From the NCBI RefSeq assembly GCF_000348905.1, contig NZ_AOFT01000009.1, positions 1-64,000 of the forward strand: 64,000 nucleotides of DNA, given 5' to 3'. Source of the DNA: Bhargavaea cecembensis DSE10. Its GTDB lineage: Bacteria > Bacillota > Bacilli > Bacillales_A > Planococcaceae. Positions 41,709 to 50,796 of the stretch are shown piece after piece; within the stretch, counting starts at the first letter, position 1; every line of letters begins with the position of its first letter. A program made the translations under genes and the position numbers. A model generated the notes under the pieces. It was not told the origin of the DNA, did not search any database, and was given only the letters and a program-made list of their open reading frames with translations.

Positions 41709-43229
41709 TCACTGGTATTCTATAAGCTTTGCCGATTCGAGAAAGTCTCTGGCAACATCTTCTGCAGGAACTCCGTCAACATTGACCCGATAATTCATTT
41801 CGCGCATTTCATCGTCTGAGATTTTGCCGGACAGCACATTCAGCGCCCGTACAATTTCGGGGTAGTCTTCAGCAGTTTCCTCCTGCATAAGCGGGGCTCC
41901 CTGATAAGGCGGAAACAGCTGCCGGTCATCCTGCAGCACTTTCAGGTTGTACCGTTCGATTTCGCTGTCCGTTGAATACGCATCGACCAGATTGATGTCC
42001 CCTGATTCAATTGCCGTGTACCTGAGCTTTGGCTCCATCGTGACAATTTCGGGAAACTCAATACCGTATAGGGATTGGATGCCGAGATAGCCGTCTTCCC
42101 GATCTGAGAATTCCAGCGTGAATCCGGCACGGACCTGACTTTCGATTTTTTTCAGGTCGGAGATGGTATTCAAGCCGTTTTCCTCCGCAAAAGTTTCCGG
42201 TACGGCAAGCGTATAGGTATTGTTGTATTGCATCGGGGCCAGCAAGGCCATGCCAAATTGTTCCGACAGGCCGTCGCGGGCCTGCTCGTAGACTGCCCGG
42301 CTATCCGTACTTTCTGCGGTCTCCTTCAGGAATTCGGAAATTGCCGTTCCGGTGAATTCGGGATAGATATCGATCTCGCCCGAACGGAGTGCATTAAAAA
42401 CAAAACTTGTCTTTCCAAGCCCCGGCTTTAGCTCAACCACCAGATCGGTTTTTTCTTCGATCAGGATTTTGTACATATTGATCAGAATTTCCGGTTCTGA
42501 ACCGAGCTTTCCGCCGATGACCAGTTTTTCATCTCCCTTGTTGAACAGGGGCACTGCCAGCACAAGTGCCGCAAGCGCGAAAATCCCTGTAATTGCAAAC
42601 ACACTTTTCCTGAATGGCATGTCCTCGAATTTCTTCAGGATCAGGTCAAAGACGATGGCTAACATTGCTGCCGGAATTGCACCGAGTACGATCAGGGATG
42701 TGTTGTTCCGGTCGATACCGAGGAGGATCAGGTCACCGAGCCCCCCTGCGCCGATCAGTGCCGCAAGCGTCGCCGTTCCGATGATGAGGACGGTGGATGT
42801 CCGGATGCCTGCCATGATGACCGGCATGGCAAGGGGCAGCTCCACCTTCAGGAGTCGCCTGCGGGTATTCATGCCCATCGCTTTTGCCGCTTCGATCAGG
42901 GACGGATCGATCTCCCGGATTCCGGTATAGGTGTTTCTGAGTATGGGCAGCAGTGCATAAGCCGTCAGTGCGATGACGGCCGGTATTCGCCCGATGCCCA
43001 CGAGAGGGATCAATAATCCGAGAAGGGCAAGAGACGGGATGGTCTGGATCACTGAGGCAGCTACGAGGATTCCTTCAGCCAGTTTCCTTCTTCCGGTCAG
43101 CCAGATACCGGCCGGCAACGCGATCAGGACTGCAAACAGTAAAGCGATAAAGGATATCTCGATGTGCTCCAGCAGCGCGGTCCATAAGTCGCTTTTCCGC
43201 TGGTCGAAGACGGATAAAAACTCAGTCAT
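41709..43229 (-). CDS. Osmoprotectant ABC transporter, fused permease and substrate-binding protein
   Basis: 506-aa fusion. Residues 1 to about 205 form an OpuB/OpuC-type permease with five spans and the EAA loop (IEAAKAMGMNTRRRLLKVELPLAMP). After one further membrane helix (about 208-228), residues from about 235 form an OpuBC/ProX-type glycine betaine/choline-binding domain facing outside. Such fusions occur in several Firmicutes and need only an ATPase partner. The start at 43229 overlaps the ATPase gene by 8 bp. Exact osmolyte unknown. Confidence 0.9.
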   Translation of the reverse strand: MTEFLSVFDQRKSDLWTALLEHIEISFIALLFAVLIALPAGIWLTGRRKLAEGILVAASVIQTIPSLALLGLLIPLVGIGRIPAVIALTAYALLPILRNTYTGIREIDPSLIEAAKAMGMNTRRRLLKVELPLAMPVIMAGIRTSTVLIIGTATLAALIGAGGLGDLILLGIDRNNTSLIVLGAIPAAMLAIVFDLILKKFEDMPFRKSVFAITGIFALAALVLAVPLFNKGDEKLVIGGKLGSEPEILINMYKILIEEKTDLVVELKPGLGKTSFVFNALRSGEIDIYPEFTGTAISEFLKETAESTDSRAVYEQARDGLSEQFGMALLAPMQYNNTYTLAVPETFAEENGLNTISDLKKIESQVRAGFTLEFSDREDGYLGIQSLYGIEFPEIVTMEPKLRYTAIESGDINLVDAYSTDSEIERYNLKVLQDDRQLFPPYQGAPLMQEETAEDYPEIVRALNVLSGKISDDEMREMNYRVNVDGVPAEDVARDFLESAKLIEYQ

Positions 43230-44196
43230 GTTGACCGGCCCCTTTCCTTCCGGCAGCAAGAAGGCGGAAAGCCGCGGCCCGATCTATCATGCCGATCAGC
43301 TCGCCTCCGTCTTCCACGCCAACTGCTTCATGATCGGCCATCACGCTGACGAGGCGGTCCGCACGGATATCCGCGGTAAGAACGGTCTGCGGTTTCGGAG
43401 TTATGTAAGGAGAGCCGGAAACCCAATGTCTCAGATCCAGAACATCTTGCAGATGGTCTTTTCTGCTCCCGATGAACTCCCGGACAAACTCTCCGGATGG
43501 ATTCCTCCTCAGTTCATCGGGCGTTCCGGCCTGAACGATCTTTCCATCACGCATCAAGCAGATCCGGTCGGCCAATTTCAGCGCTTCGCCCATGTCATGG
43601 GTGACAAACACGGTGGTCTTGCCGAATGACCTTTTCAGATGCAGCATGTCATCCTGGAGTTTTTCCCTTGCCACAGGATCCAGCGCACTGAACGGCTCGT
43701 CCATCAGCAGGATTTCCGGATCTGCCGCCAATGCCCGGATGACCCCGACACGCTGTTGCTGGCCTCCGGATAATTCGGATGGCTTTCTGTGTGCAAAAAC
43801 GGCCGGATCCAGACCGACCTGTTCCAAAAGTTCATGTACGCGCTGTTTGATCGTCCCCTTTTCCGTCCGTTTCATATCCGGGACCACCCTGATGTTTTCT
43901 TCGACAGTCATATGCGGAAAGAGGGCGATCTGCTGCAGAACATAGCCGATGTTCCAACGCAACCGGTCAACATCATAACGAACGGCATTTTTTCCGTTGA
44001 TCAGGATGGATCCGGCTGTCGGTTCGATCAAACGGTTGATCATCTTGAGGGTCGTCGTCTTTCCGCATCCGCTCGGCCCGATCAGGACGATGAACTCACC
44101 TTTTTTTATCTCTAGATTAAGGGAATCTACGGCTTTTGTGCCGTCCCCGTATTGTTTGGTCACGTTCTGAAATTCAATGATGGATGCGATTGTCAC
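43222..44196 (-). CDS. Osmoprotectant ABC transporter ATPase (OpuBA/OpuCA type)
   Basis: 324-aa ABC ATPase with Walker A GPSGCGKT (39-46), LSGGQQQRVG and LLMDEPFSALDP, followed by a C-terminal CBS-type region (about 262-318), shorter than the tandem CBS pair of OpuCA. CBS domains in this family sense ionic strength. It drives the fused permease/binding protein encoded immediately downstream. Its divergent neighbour is a hydrolase gene. Confidence 0.92.
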   Translation of the reverse strand: MTIASIIEFQNVTKQYGDGTKAVDSLNLEIKKGEFIVLIGPSGCGKTTTLKMINRLIEPTAGSILINGKNAVRYDVDRLRWNIGYVLQQIALFPHMTVEENIRVVPDMKRTEKGTIKQRVHELLEQVGLDPAVFAHRKPSELSGGQQQRVGVIRALAADPEILLMDEPFSALDPVAREKLQDDMLHLKRSFGKTTVFVTHDMGEALKLADRICLMRDGKIVQAGTPDELRRNPSGEFVREFIGSRKDHLQDVLDLRHWVSGSPYITPKPQTVLTADIRADRLVSVMADHEAVGVEDGGELIGMIDRAAAFRLLAAGRKGAGQHD

Positions 44197-44237
44197 TCAA
44201 CCCCTCCCGATTGTTGTTCCCATTTTACCATTTACAT

Positions 44238-44275
44238 GAAAGAACAGCGGTCCGGAATGGTTCCGGCCCGCTGTC
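44238..44275 (-). terminator. Terminator of the hydrolase gene
   Basis: ACAGCGG-CCGGAA / TTCCGG-CCGCTGT hairpin with TTCTTTC on the minus strand. Confidence 0.7.
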
Positions 44276-44276
44276 T

Positions 44277-45230
44277 TTACCCCGGTTGCACCGATCGTTT
44301 CTTTGCCAGCCAATCCCCAATGATGGCAGTCAGCCCCGGGGACAGCGGACTATCGGCAATGGACTTATATTCCTTCAGGAGCCCCAGCATCGTATGCTCG
44401 CCTTCATACTCTTTCAGCAGATGATTCATGTCAGGAATGATGTGCCATTCAGACTCGCCAGGAACCGTTTCCGCGATGAGCCGGGCATGTTCAGGCGGTA
44501 CCTGGAGGTCCTTGCTGCCGGTCACTGCAAGGACGGGACAATCCGCACGCGTAAGGTATTCCACGACATTGTAGTCCAATGTCTCCCGTAGCCATTTTGC
44601 GTTCAACCTGATTCCCTTCACTCTCATAACCGGCTTGTCGGAGTTCGCCACTTTGCTGAAGATCTGTTCGTTTTGCTTCCTTGCACGGTCTGTCACCTTG
44701 AATGTCCTGAAAATCCAGCCTTTCAGTCCTTCCGTCTCATTCATCTCCTCATAAGCCATCTCATTCTGTCTCGGCATGAGGTCTGCGGACGGCTCTGCTG
44801 CCCCGGCCAGAAGAATCATTCCGTCCACCGGCTCCAGGTTATGGACAGCCGGCGCAATCATGGCACCCTCGCTATGACCCAGAATGAGGATCCGTTCCGG
44901 GTCAGCATTTGGATGCCGCTTCAGGAAGCGCACCCCCTCGACGGCATCATCAATCAGGTCGGAAAGGCCGGCTTCATTGAATGAACCCTTGCTTTTGTAA
45001 GTGCCGCGTTTGTCATAGCGGAGCGTCATGTACCCTTGTGTTGCCAGGAATTCCGCCAGCTCTTTATAGACATTCATCTGCAGGTTCTTGAGGTTGCCGT
45101 CACGATCCCCCTTGCCGGAACCGGCGATGATGAGCACAGCCGGATAAGTGTCCTGTTTTTCTTCCGGCATGGTCAATGTTCCGCTCAGCGGAAAAGCCGA
45201 TTCAATCGTCACCAGCGCTTCCTTGTACAT
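44277..45230 (-). CDS. Alpha/beta hydrolase (dipeptidyl-peptidase/acyltransferase-like fold)
   Basis: 317-aa serine hydrolase: oxyanion region IIAGSGKGDRDG, RYDKRGTYKSKG, nucleophile elbow GHSEGA, and a C-terminal acid/His pair in GSKDLQVP and DMNHLL. The pattern is the 'alpha/beta hydrolase of unknown function' group related to YqiA/EstD-like esterases. Start ATG after GGAGGGGTCGG. Substrate unknown. Confidence 0.85.
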   Translation of the reverse strand: MYKEALVTIESAFPLSGTLTMPEEKQDTYPAVLIIAGSGKGDRDGNLKNLQMNVYKELAEFLATQGYMTLRYDKRGTYKSKGSFNEAGLSDLIDDAVEGVRFLKRHPNADPERILILGHSEGAMIAPAVHNLEPVDGMILLAGAAEPSADLMPRQNEMAYEEMNETEGLKGWIFRTFKVTDRARKQNEQIFSKVANSDKPVMRVKGIRLNAKWLRETLDYNVVEYLTRADCPVLAVTGSKDLQVPPEHARLIAETVPGESEWHIIPDMNHLLKEYEGEHTMLGLLKEYKSIADSPLSPGLTAIIGDWLAKKRSVQPG

Positions 45231-45396
45231 ATTCCGACCCCTCCTGATATTTCCTGATTTCCATCATTCATTTCGATATTTATGCTTCTGTTCCCTTTTC
45301 CTCAAGCCTTATTATTTGAAACTGTCATCCGGTCCAGTGGCCGTACCCTGTGGTAAAGTGAAATCGAAGTGATTGAGAAAAAAGGAGAAATGACGA

Positions 45397-46401
45397 TTGG
45401 TCACCTACAACATCCTTGACTATTCCCCCATCGATGAAGGATCGGATGCGCGCCATGCACTTCTCCATACAACAGAGCTGGCCAAAGGGGCGGAAAAGAT
45501 GGGCTACAAACGATTCTGGGTGTCCGAGCATCATCATGTGCGCTCCATTGCCGGCAGCAGTCCTGAAATGCTGATGATGCATCTTGCCGATTCAACAGAA
45601 CACATCCGGATCGGCTCCGGCGGTGTCATGCTTCCCCACTACAGCCCATATAAAGTCGCCGAGAATTTCCGTGTCCTGGAAGCATTGCACCCGAACCGGA
45701 TCGACCTTGGAATCGGCCGATCACCCAGCTACCGGCTCGTCAACCGGGCCATGAATGAATCAAAAGGAAAACGCTTATCTTATGAGCAGCAGATTGAGGA
45801 TATTCGCCATTTTCTTTCGGAACCGAAAGCCAATCACCGCTTTAAGGACCTTACTGCCATGCCGGTCATCGAAACCGTTCCGGAGATGTGGCTTCTCGGA
45901 ACCGGCCAGGGCAGTGCAGCAATCGCTGCCGGTCAGGGCATGGCATATGCTTTTGCGCACCTCGGAAAGCCTGAGGGCGGACTTGAAGCGGTAAGTCACT
46001 ACAGGAATCATTTCAACCCCTCTCCCCTTCTCAGCAGTCCAAAGGTCATGATTTCCGTTTTCGCGGTCGTAGCAGAGACCGCAGAAAAGGCGGAGTCACT
46101 GGCCAAGGCATTTGATCTTTGGCTGCTGTCTGTGGAGTCCTCCAGTCCCCCGCCTTATTATCCGGCTGTGGAAACAGCATTGGCGCGAGGATTTAGTGCA
46201 CTGGAGAGGGAAAAGATCCGGCACAACAGGAAACGCATGTTTATCGGAACACCCGTACATGTAGCAGAAGAGATCAAAAAAACTGCCAGTACTTATCATG
46301 CGGATGAAGTGACGATCGTCCCCAATGTCTATGGTGCTGAAAACCGCATGAAGGGAATCGCACTGCTGGCGGAAGCACTGGACATCAGAAAAGCAGAATG
46401 A
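45397..46401 (+). CDS. LLM-class flavin-dependent oxidoreductase (YwcH/YtmO type)
   Basis: 334-aa luciferase-like monooxygenase of the MsnO8 subgroup: DYSPIDEGSDARHAL, FWVSEHHHVRSIAGSSPE and RIGSGGVMLPHYSPYKVAE at the flavin site, then DLGIGRSP. It oxidises an unknown small substrate with FMNH2 and O2. Start TTG at 45397 behind AAGGAG. Monocistronic with a strong terminator. Confidence 0.9.
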   Translation: MVTYNILDYSPIDEGSDARHALLHTTELAKGAEKMGYKRFWVSEHHHVRSIAGSSPEMLMMHLADSTEHIRIGSGGVMLPHYSPYKVAENFRVLEALHPNRIDLGIGRSPSYRLVNRAMNESKGKRLSYEQQIEDIRHFLSEPKANHRFKDLTAMPVIETVPEMWLLGTGQGSAAIAAGQGMAYAFAHLGKPEGGLEAVSHYRNHFNPSPLLSSPKVMISVFAVVAETAEKAESLAKAFDLWLLSVESSSPPPYYPAVETALARGFSALEREKIRHNRKRMFIGTPVHVAEEIKKTASTYHADEVTIVPNVYGAENRMKGIALLAEALDIRKAE

Positions 46402-46405
46402 CCGA

Positions 46406-46448
46406 AAAACCTTCCGGGAGAGGCGGATTGCCACTCCCGGAAGGTTTG
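46406..46448 (+). terminator. Terminator of the LLM oxidoreductase gene
   Basis: AAACCTTCCGGGAG / CTCCCGGAAGGTTT stem, 12-nt loop. Confidence 0.75.
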
Positions 46449-46583
46449 TTCGAATGCTAAATTCCTTTCTTTCCGCGTAGTTATAGATCAAGATGGGAAA
46501 ACTATGACGAAAAGCCATGACACCACATCATTTTCCCATCATGTTATACTGAACACCATTTCAAACAGGAAAAGAGGCCTGAC

Positions 46584-46742
46584 ATGCTAAAAAAAATCAT
46601 GAAACAGCTGAAAAACCTGTCACGCGGAAGCAGCTCCCGCAGACATCATGATCGTCGCGGGAGCTCAAGCAGCCGGAGATACAACCGTTCCCCGCTAAAC
46701 GGAAGCAAATACTACAAAAGGCGCGGACGGAGCAGCAGCTAA
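46584..46742 (+). CDS. 52-aa Ser/Arg-rich basic miniprotein
   Basis: ATG preceded by AAAGAGG at 6 nt. The peptide begins MLKKIMKQLKNLSRGSSSRR and continues rich in Ser, Arg, His and Tyr, ending GRSSS, with almost no acidic residues. It is too short for usual gene finders. It runs tail to tail with the protein kinase gene, and the stop codons overlap by 4 bp. The composition suggests RNA/DNA or membrane-surface binding and many possible phosphorylation sites; being a kinase substrate is a guess from location. Confidence 0.65.
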   Translation: MLKKIMKQLKNLSRGSSSRRHHDRRGSSSSRRYNRSPLNGSKYYKRRGRSSS

Positions 46743-47557
46743 CTTATGGTCCTGATACTCGAAACTGCATCTTGCAGATCAGCGGCGATTTCACTGATTT
46801 TTCCGTAAGGCTCCATGATGCCCAGCAGCCGTTTCAGCAGATGGACGGTTTGATTATTTAAACTCAGCTCTTCTGTCCAGGGAAGAGCTTTTTTGTTTTT
46901 CGGTGTGTAAGTGGTGTAGAGCAGATAAAGCAGAATCTCCCCCAGATCGTAGTAATCCTGAAGCCTGAGCTGTTCGATGCTGTTATGTTTTCCGCATTGG
47001 CCGGCCGGCTTTACAGCCTCGTTTTCACAGACTGAAAGCCCAAAATCGATCAGATAAAGATCGCCATGGCTGATTAAAATGTTCGGGATCCGCAGGTCCT
47101 GATGATAGATCCCCTTCCCATGAAGATATTCGACGATTTTAAGAAGACGGTATAGAATCTGCAAGGACGCTTCCTCATCGAACGATTGTTGCCCGGAAAA
47201 AATCTGCTCTTCCAGGTTATCTGCTTCAATAAACGTCATCGCATAATAAAGGTGCTGGTCATCATCCGAAAAATCGTCGATGAACACCGGCAGATTCGGA
47301 TGATCCAGCTTTTTCATGATCGCCATTTCCTTCCTGAACATGGCAATTTCTTTTTTGCTGTACCGCCTGCTCGGCCGCAGCTGCTTTACAACCGTCTTTT
47401 CTTTGGTTCGCAGATCCGTACAAAGATAAATAATGCCGTAACTGCCCGCTCCGATCACATCAGACACTTGATATCGCTCTTGCAGCACTGTATCTTCCCG
47501 GATCGGCCAGTCCACAAAAAACTGGCGGATTTTCCGTGTGACGCGCAGAATGTCCAT
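46739..47557 (-). CDS. Hanks-type serine/threonine protein kinase
   Basis: 272-aa soluble kinase without a membrane or PASTA domain, similar in size to B. subtilis YbdM. Glycine loop IGAGSYG (35-41), the likely ATP Lys in TVVKQL (about 58), the catalytic loop HQDLRIPN (Asp154, Asn159) with Gln for the usual Arg of HRD, and DFG (171-173). The non-RD loop suggests activity not controlled by activation-loop phosphorylation. Start about 200 bp from the PLP enzyme gene, on the opposite strand. Confidence 0.9.
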   Translation of the reverse strand: MDILRVTRKIRQFFVDWPIREDTVLQERYQVSDVIGAGSYGIIYLCTDLRTKEKTVVKQLRPSRRYSKKEIAMFRKEMAIMKKLDHPNLPVFIDDFSDDDQHLYYAMTFIEADNLEEQIFSGQQSFDEEASLQILYRLLKIVEYLHGKGIYHQDLRIPNILISHGDLYLIDFGLSVCENEAVKPAGQCGKHNSIEQLRLQDYYDLGEILLYLLYTTYTPKNKKALPWTEELSLNNQTVHLLKRLLGIMEPYGKISEIAADLQDAVSSIRTIS

Positions 47558-47760
47558 ATTGGTTGTTTAAACCCCTTCTTTAACTTCTTAAAGGTGAATG
47601 TATCATCCACGGCTTCCCATGACCATAACGGTGCTCTGACAGAAGGCATCAATTATTATAAAGTCGGACTTGCATGAAATTCGTGTAAAATGGTGTTGGG
47701 AAGGTAGTTGGGCCAACACAGAAAACCTTCATACATAACCATGGAAAGCGGGGCATTTAT

Positions 47761-48891
47761 ATGCGTTTAGAAACAAAGGCCATCCACGCCGGACGTTCGA
47801 TTGATCCATCAACAAGTGCGGTCACCATGCCGATCCATCTCTCTTCAACATACGAACGGGCGGGAGACGGATCTTATCCGAATGAATATATCTACAGCCG
47901 GATTAATAACCCGAATCGCAGGGCTTTGGAAGACTGCCTCACATCGCTCGAAGAGGGATTCGATACTGTCACGTTCGGATCCGGAATGGCGGCGATTTCT
48001 TCCCTGATTGAGTCACTGCCTGCCGATAAACCACGACGCGTGGTGATGCCCGATGATATGTACCATGGCATCCGTTCCCTCCTTACAGATACGGATATCG
48101 GAACCAACTACGATGCCGTGTTTGTAGACATGACCGATCTCACCAAAGTGGAGGAAGCCATCAATGCGGCACCAACCGGGCTCGTCTGGATGGAGTCCCC
48201 TTCCAATCCACAGCTGAAAGTGACTGATATCCAGGCAGTGGCAAAGCTGGCCAGCGATGCCGGTGCATATTCTGTTGTCGATAATACATGGGCAACCCCG
48301 GTTCTTCAGAAACCTCTCAGCCTCGGTGCGGATTTTTCATTACACTCAGTGACCAAGTATATCGGCGGGCACAGCGATCTGCTCCTCGGGGCTGTCATCG
48401 CAAAAACAGATAGCCCGATGCTTGCCAGATTAAAGGCTGCCCAACAGGCAAAAGGGGCCGTTCCTTCCCCATTCGACTGCTGGCTTGCCCTGCGTGGCGT
48501 TCAAACACTTCCCCTGCGCATGGCGACCCACTGTTCAAACGCTTCGGCAATTGCAGATTTCCTGAAACAGCACCCGAATGTGGAAGCCGTCCATTATCCC
48601 GGACTTCCTGAACATCCCGGACACCAGGTTGCGGCAAAGCAGATGAGCTCCTTTGGCGGTATGCTGTCCTTCCAGGTAAAAGGCGGACAGGAAGCGGCCA
48701 TGGCGGTCACTGCAAAAGCGAAACTGTTTATACGGGCCACAAGCCTTGGCGGAACTCACAGCCTGATCGAGCACAGGGCTTCGCTTGAAGGCGTCCATGC
48801 GGTTGCTCCTGATAATCTGTTGCGTGTTTCGGTCGGAATCGAGCACGTAGAAGACCTTAAGGAAGATCTGTTGCAGGCACTGGAAGGATAA
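47761..48891 (+). CDS. Cys/Met metabolism PLP enzyme (cystathionine gamma-synthase/lyase family)
   Basis: 376-aa member of the trans-sulfuration PLP family. The PLP Lys is about 199 in HSVTKYIGGHSD, with the phosphate site YSRINNPNR and GSGMAAIS, and the C-terminal SLGGTHSLIEHRAS. It could be cystathionine gamma-lyase, gamma-synthase or an O-acetylhomoserine-using enzyme; sequence alone does not decide. O-acetylhomoserine from MetA would be a natural substrate for the synthase reading. Monocistronic. Confidence 0.88.
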   Translation: MRLETKAIHAGRSIDPSTSAVTMPIHLSSTYERAGDGSYPNEYIYSRINNPNRRALEDCLTSLEEGFDTVTFGSGMAAISSLIESLPADKPRRVVMPDDMYHGIRSLLTDTDIGTNYDAVFVDMTDLTKVEEAINAAPTGLVWMESPSNPQLKVTDIQAVAKLASDAGAYSVVDNTWATPVLQKPLSLGADFSLHSVTKYIGGHSDLLLGAVIAKTDSPMLARLKAAQQAKGAVPSPFDCWLALRGVQTLPLRMATHCSNASAIADFLKQHPNVEAVHYPGLPEHPGHQVAAKQMSSFGGMLSFQVKGGQEAAMAVTAKAKLFIRATSLGGTHSLIEHRASLEGVHAVAPDNLLRVSVGIEHVEDLKEDLLQALEG

Positions 48892-48930
48892 CTGCCCCAA
48901 AAACCCGGATTACAAACGAATCATAGTGCA

Positions 48931-49040
48931 AAACGGCACGGACTCTGATCGCTTACCGCGGACCGGCACCGAGCTCCGCCTGAAGCGGATCTCGACAGCC
49001 CGGCTTTTCTCGCAGGTATCTCGCAACGTCCGTGCCGTTT
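48931..49040 (-). repeat. Stand-alone structured GC-rich element closed by a 13-bp stem
   Basis: Arms AAACGGCACGGAC and GTCCGTGCCGTTT pair perfectly across 84 bases. The interior repeats the IS leader motifs (ATCGCTTACCGCGG, GAGCTCCGC/GCGGATCTC hairpin, GGCTTTTCTCGCAGGTATCTCG) without any transposase or IS ends. On the minus strand the outer arm ends in TTTT, so the arms look like the terminator of phzF, with the element in its loop. Confidence 0.65.
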
Positions 49041-49066
49041 CTTATGGTTTTCGCTTATTAGGCAGC

Positions 49067-49960
49067 CTAGAATAAGATACTTAACTCTTTCACATACACT
49101 GCTTTTCCGGTGATCTGAACATCAAGGTTCTCTTTATGTTTCGATACTTGTACAGCAACACGTCCGTCTTTTCCGATTTCCTGTCCCTGTTCTACCACTA
49201 GATCCAAACGGCCGGTGAATCCCGTTTGGATGAACTTGGCGTAGTAAGCTCCCATAACTGCTGAGGCTGTGCCTGTGACGGCATCTTCCACTGTTCCGGC
49301 ATAAGGCGAGCTGAAATGCCGGCCATGCATGTCTGCAGCCGGATCGTGTGTTTCCAGGCAGAACGGATGAATGGAGGCTCGCGGCAATTCCTGCAGGACA
49401 TCAGGGAACCGCTGATTATCCGGCTTCATTTCCTGAAATGCCGAAAGATGTTTGACCGGAACGAGAAGTGTCCAGCTTCCTGTACTTCCATATAGGATCG
49501 GGAAAGTCGGATGAAGATCGGATTCCTTTAGTCCGATCGAATGCATCAGCTCTCTTTTTGATCCTTCGTATTCAATGAACTTCGGAACTGCCTGTTTCAT
49601 CGCAATAGACCACTCATCGTCTTGGTTCCTGGTCACTTTTATAGGCAGAATGCCTGCCTTCGTCTCAATCGTCAGCAGCTCATTGCCGTCCAGCTTGCCT
49701 CTGCCGGCAAGTGCATAGACCATCGCCATGGTCGCATGGCCGCAAAGATCCGTTTCATAACCTGGTGTAAAATAACGGATCTTCAAGTCAGCCAGATCCG
49801 AATCCAGTAAAAACGCTGTCTCATTGTATCCTGCTTTTGCAGTGATCTCCTGCATATCTGAATCTGAGAGACCCTTACTATTCAACACAACTCCAGCGGG
49901 GTTCCCCTTGCCTGGCTCAGTGCTGAAAGCATCATATTGATAAACCTTAACTGTCTTCAA
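49067..49960 (-). CDS. PhzF-family isomerase/epimerase
   Basis: 297-aa PhzF-like protein with the two-domain DapF-like fold: YQYDAFSTEPGKGNPAGVV, the catalytic-Glu region AGYNETAFL, ETDLCGHATMAM, and VEDAVTGTASAVMG in the second half. Members catalyse proton shifts on small ring substrates; most are uncharacterised. It follows the arylamine N-acetyltransferase gene by 32 bp on the same strand. Confidence 0.92.
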   Translation of the reverse strand: MKTVKVYQYDAFSTEPGKGNPAGVVLNSKGLSDSDMQEITAKAGYNETAFLLDSDLADLKIRYFTPGYETDLCGHATMAMVYALAGRGKLDGNELLTIETKAGILPIKVTRNQDDEWSIAMKQAVPKFIEYEGSKRELMHSIGLKESDLHPTFPILYGSTGSWTLLVPVKHLSAFQEMKPDNQRFPDVLQELPRASIHPFCLETHDPAADMHGRHFSSPYAGTVEDAVTGTASAVMGAYYAKFIQTGFTGRLDLVVEQGQEIGKDGRVAVQVSKHKENLDVQITGKAVYVKELSILF

Positions 49961-49992
49961 TTTCTATCCCCTGCCCCAATAGATGGTTTCGA

Positions 49993-50751
49993 TTAATGAT
50001 TCAGGTCCAGTTCAATTCCAAAATACTGTTTCAGTACGCATGCCATATTCTTGTCGTCGATCACCGTTTTTTGCTTTTCACCACTTCGTGTTGTGGTAAA
50101 GGTGTTCCCCGACAGTGTCATCCTGCCGTCTTTTGTCGCCAACGAGACAAGTGGCCGTCTTGTAAACGGGGAACGGGGGGAAGACTGGTTGAACTGGCAG
50201 ACCTCCTCAAAATCATTGAGTGTTCTGAGGGCCGTATCGAGGCGATAGCGCGTTTTCCAGCCTTCTTGCTTCATATATTGTTGAAGTTCGAATTTACCAT
50301 CCCCTGAATTTGCCATCCGGTAAGTTCCGCTGACATCTTCCCTCTCCTCCCCTGATAACGGGAGCGGGACCCTGACTGAATCACCGAAGCCGACATCGAC
50401 AAGGTAAGGCTGCTCCATTTCAACGATCAGGCAGGCATGACTTCCCGTCAGAGTCCAGCCGCCATCCGGCCGTTTGACTGTAGCGGATGCCAAACGGCTA
50501 TTGAAGCCTAAACTCCGGAGCAGCCAGTTAAATAATCCGTTCAGCTCATAGCAAAAACCGCCCCGATGCTTCAACACCACTTTCCTGAAATAAGTTTCCG
50601 CATCAAGCGGAATCCAGACTTTTTGTATCACATCCAGATTTTCAAATGGGATATGAAGCATATGATGTTCCTGAAGTTGAAGGAGCGTGTCCATATTCAC
50701 TTGGATCGGGCCACTCCAATTCAAGCGTTGCAGGTACCGATCTATTTCCAA
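49993..50751 (-). CDS. Arylamine N-acetyltransferase
   Basis: 252-aa NAT with the triad Cys67 (HRGGFCYEL), His105 (GSHACL) and Asp119 (LVDVGFGD). It transfers acetyl from acetyl-CoA to arylamines or hydrazines. Upstream lies the broken FMN reductase gene on the same strand, and downstream phzF, so the three may once have formed a small redox/detoxification transcript. Ribosome site AGGGAGGGATTGG. Confidence 0.93.
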   Translation of the reverse strand: MEIDRYLQRLNWSGPIQVNMDTLLQLQEHHMLHIPFENLDVIQKVWIPLDAETYFRKVVLKHRGGFCYELNGLFNWLLRSLGFNSRLASATVKRPDGGWTLTGSHACLIVEMEQPYLVDVGFGDSVRVPLPLSGEEREDVSGTYRMANSGDGKFELQQYMKQEGWKTRYRLDTALRTLNDFEEVCQFNQSSPRSPFTRRPLVSLATKDGRMTLSGNTFTTTRSGEKQKTVIDDKNMACVLKQYFGIELDLNH

Positions 50752-50796
50752 TCCAATCCCTCCCTTAGATTAGGAGTATCAGTTACATGGGGAGGA

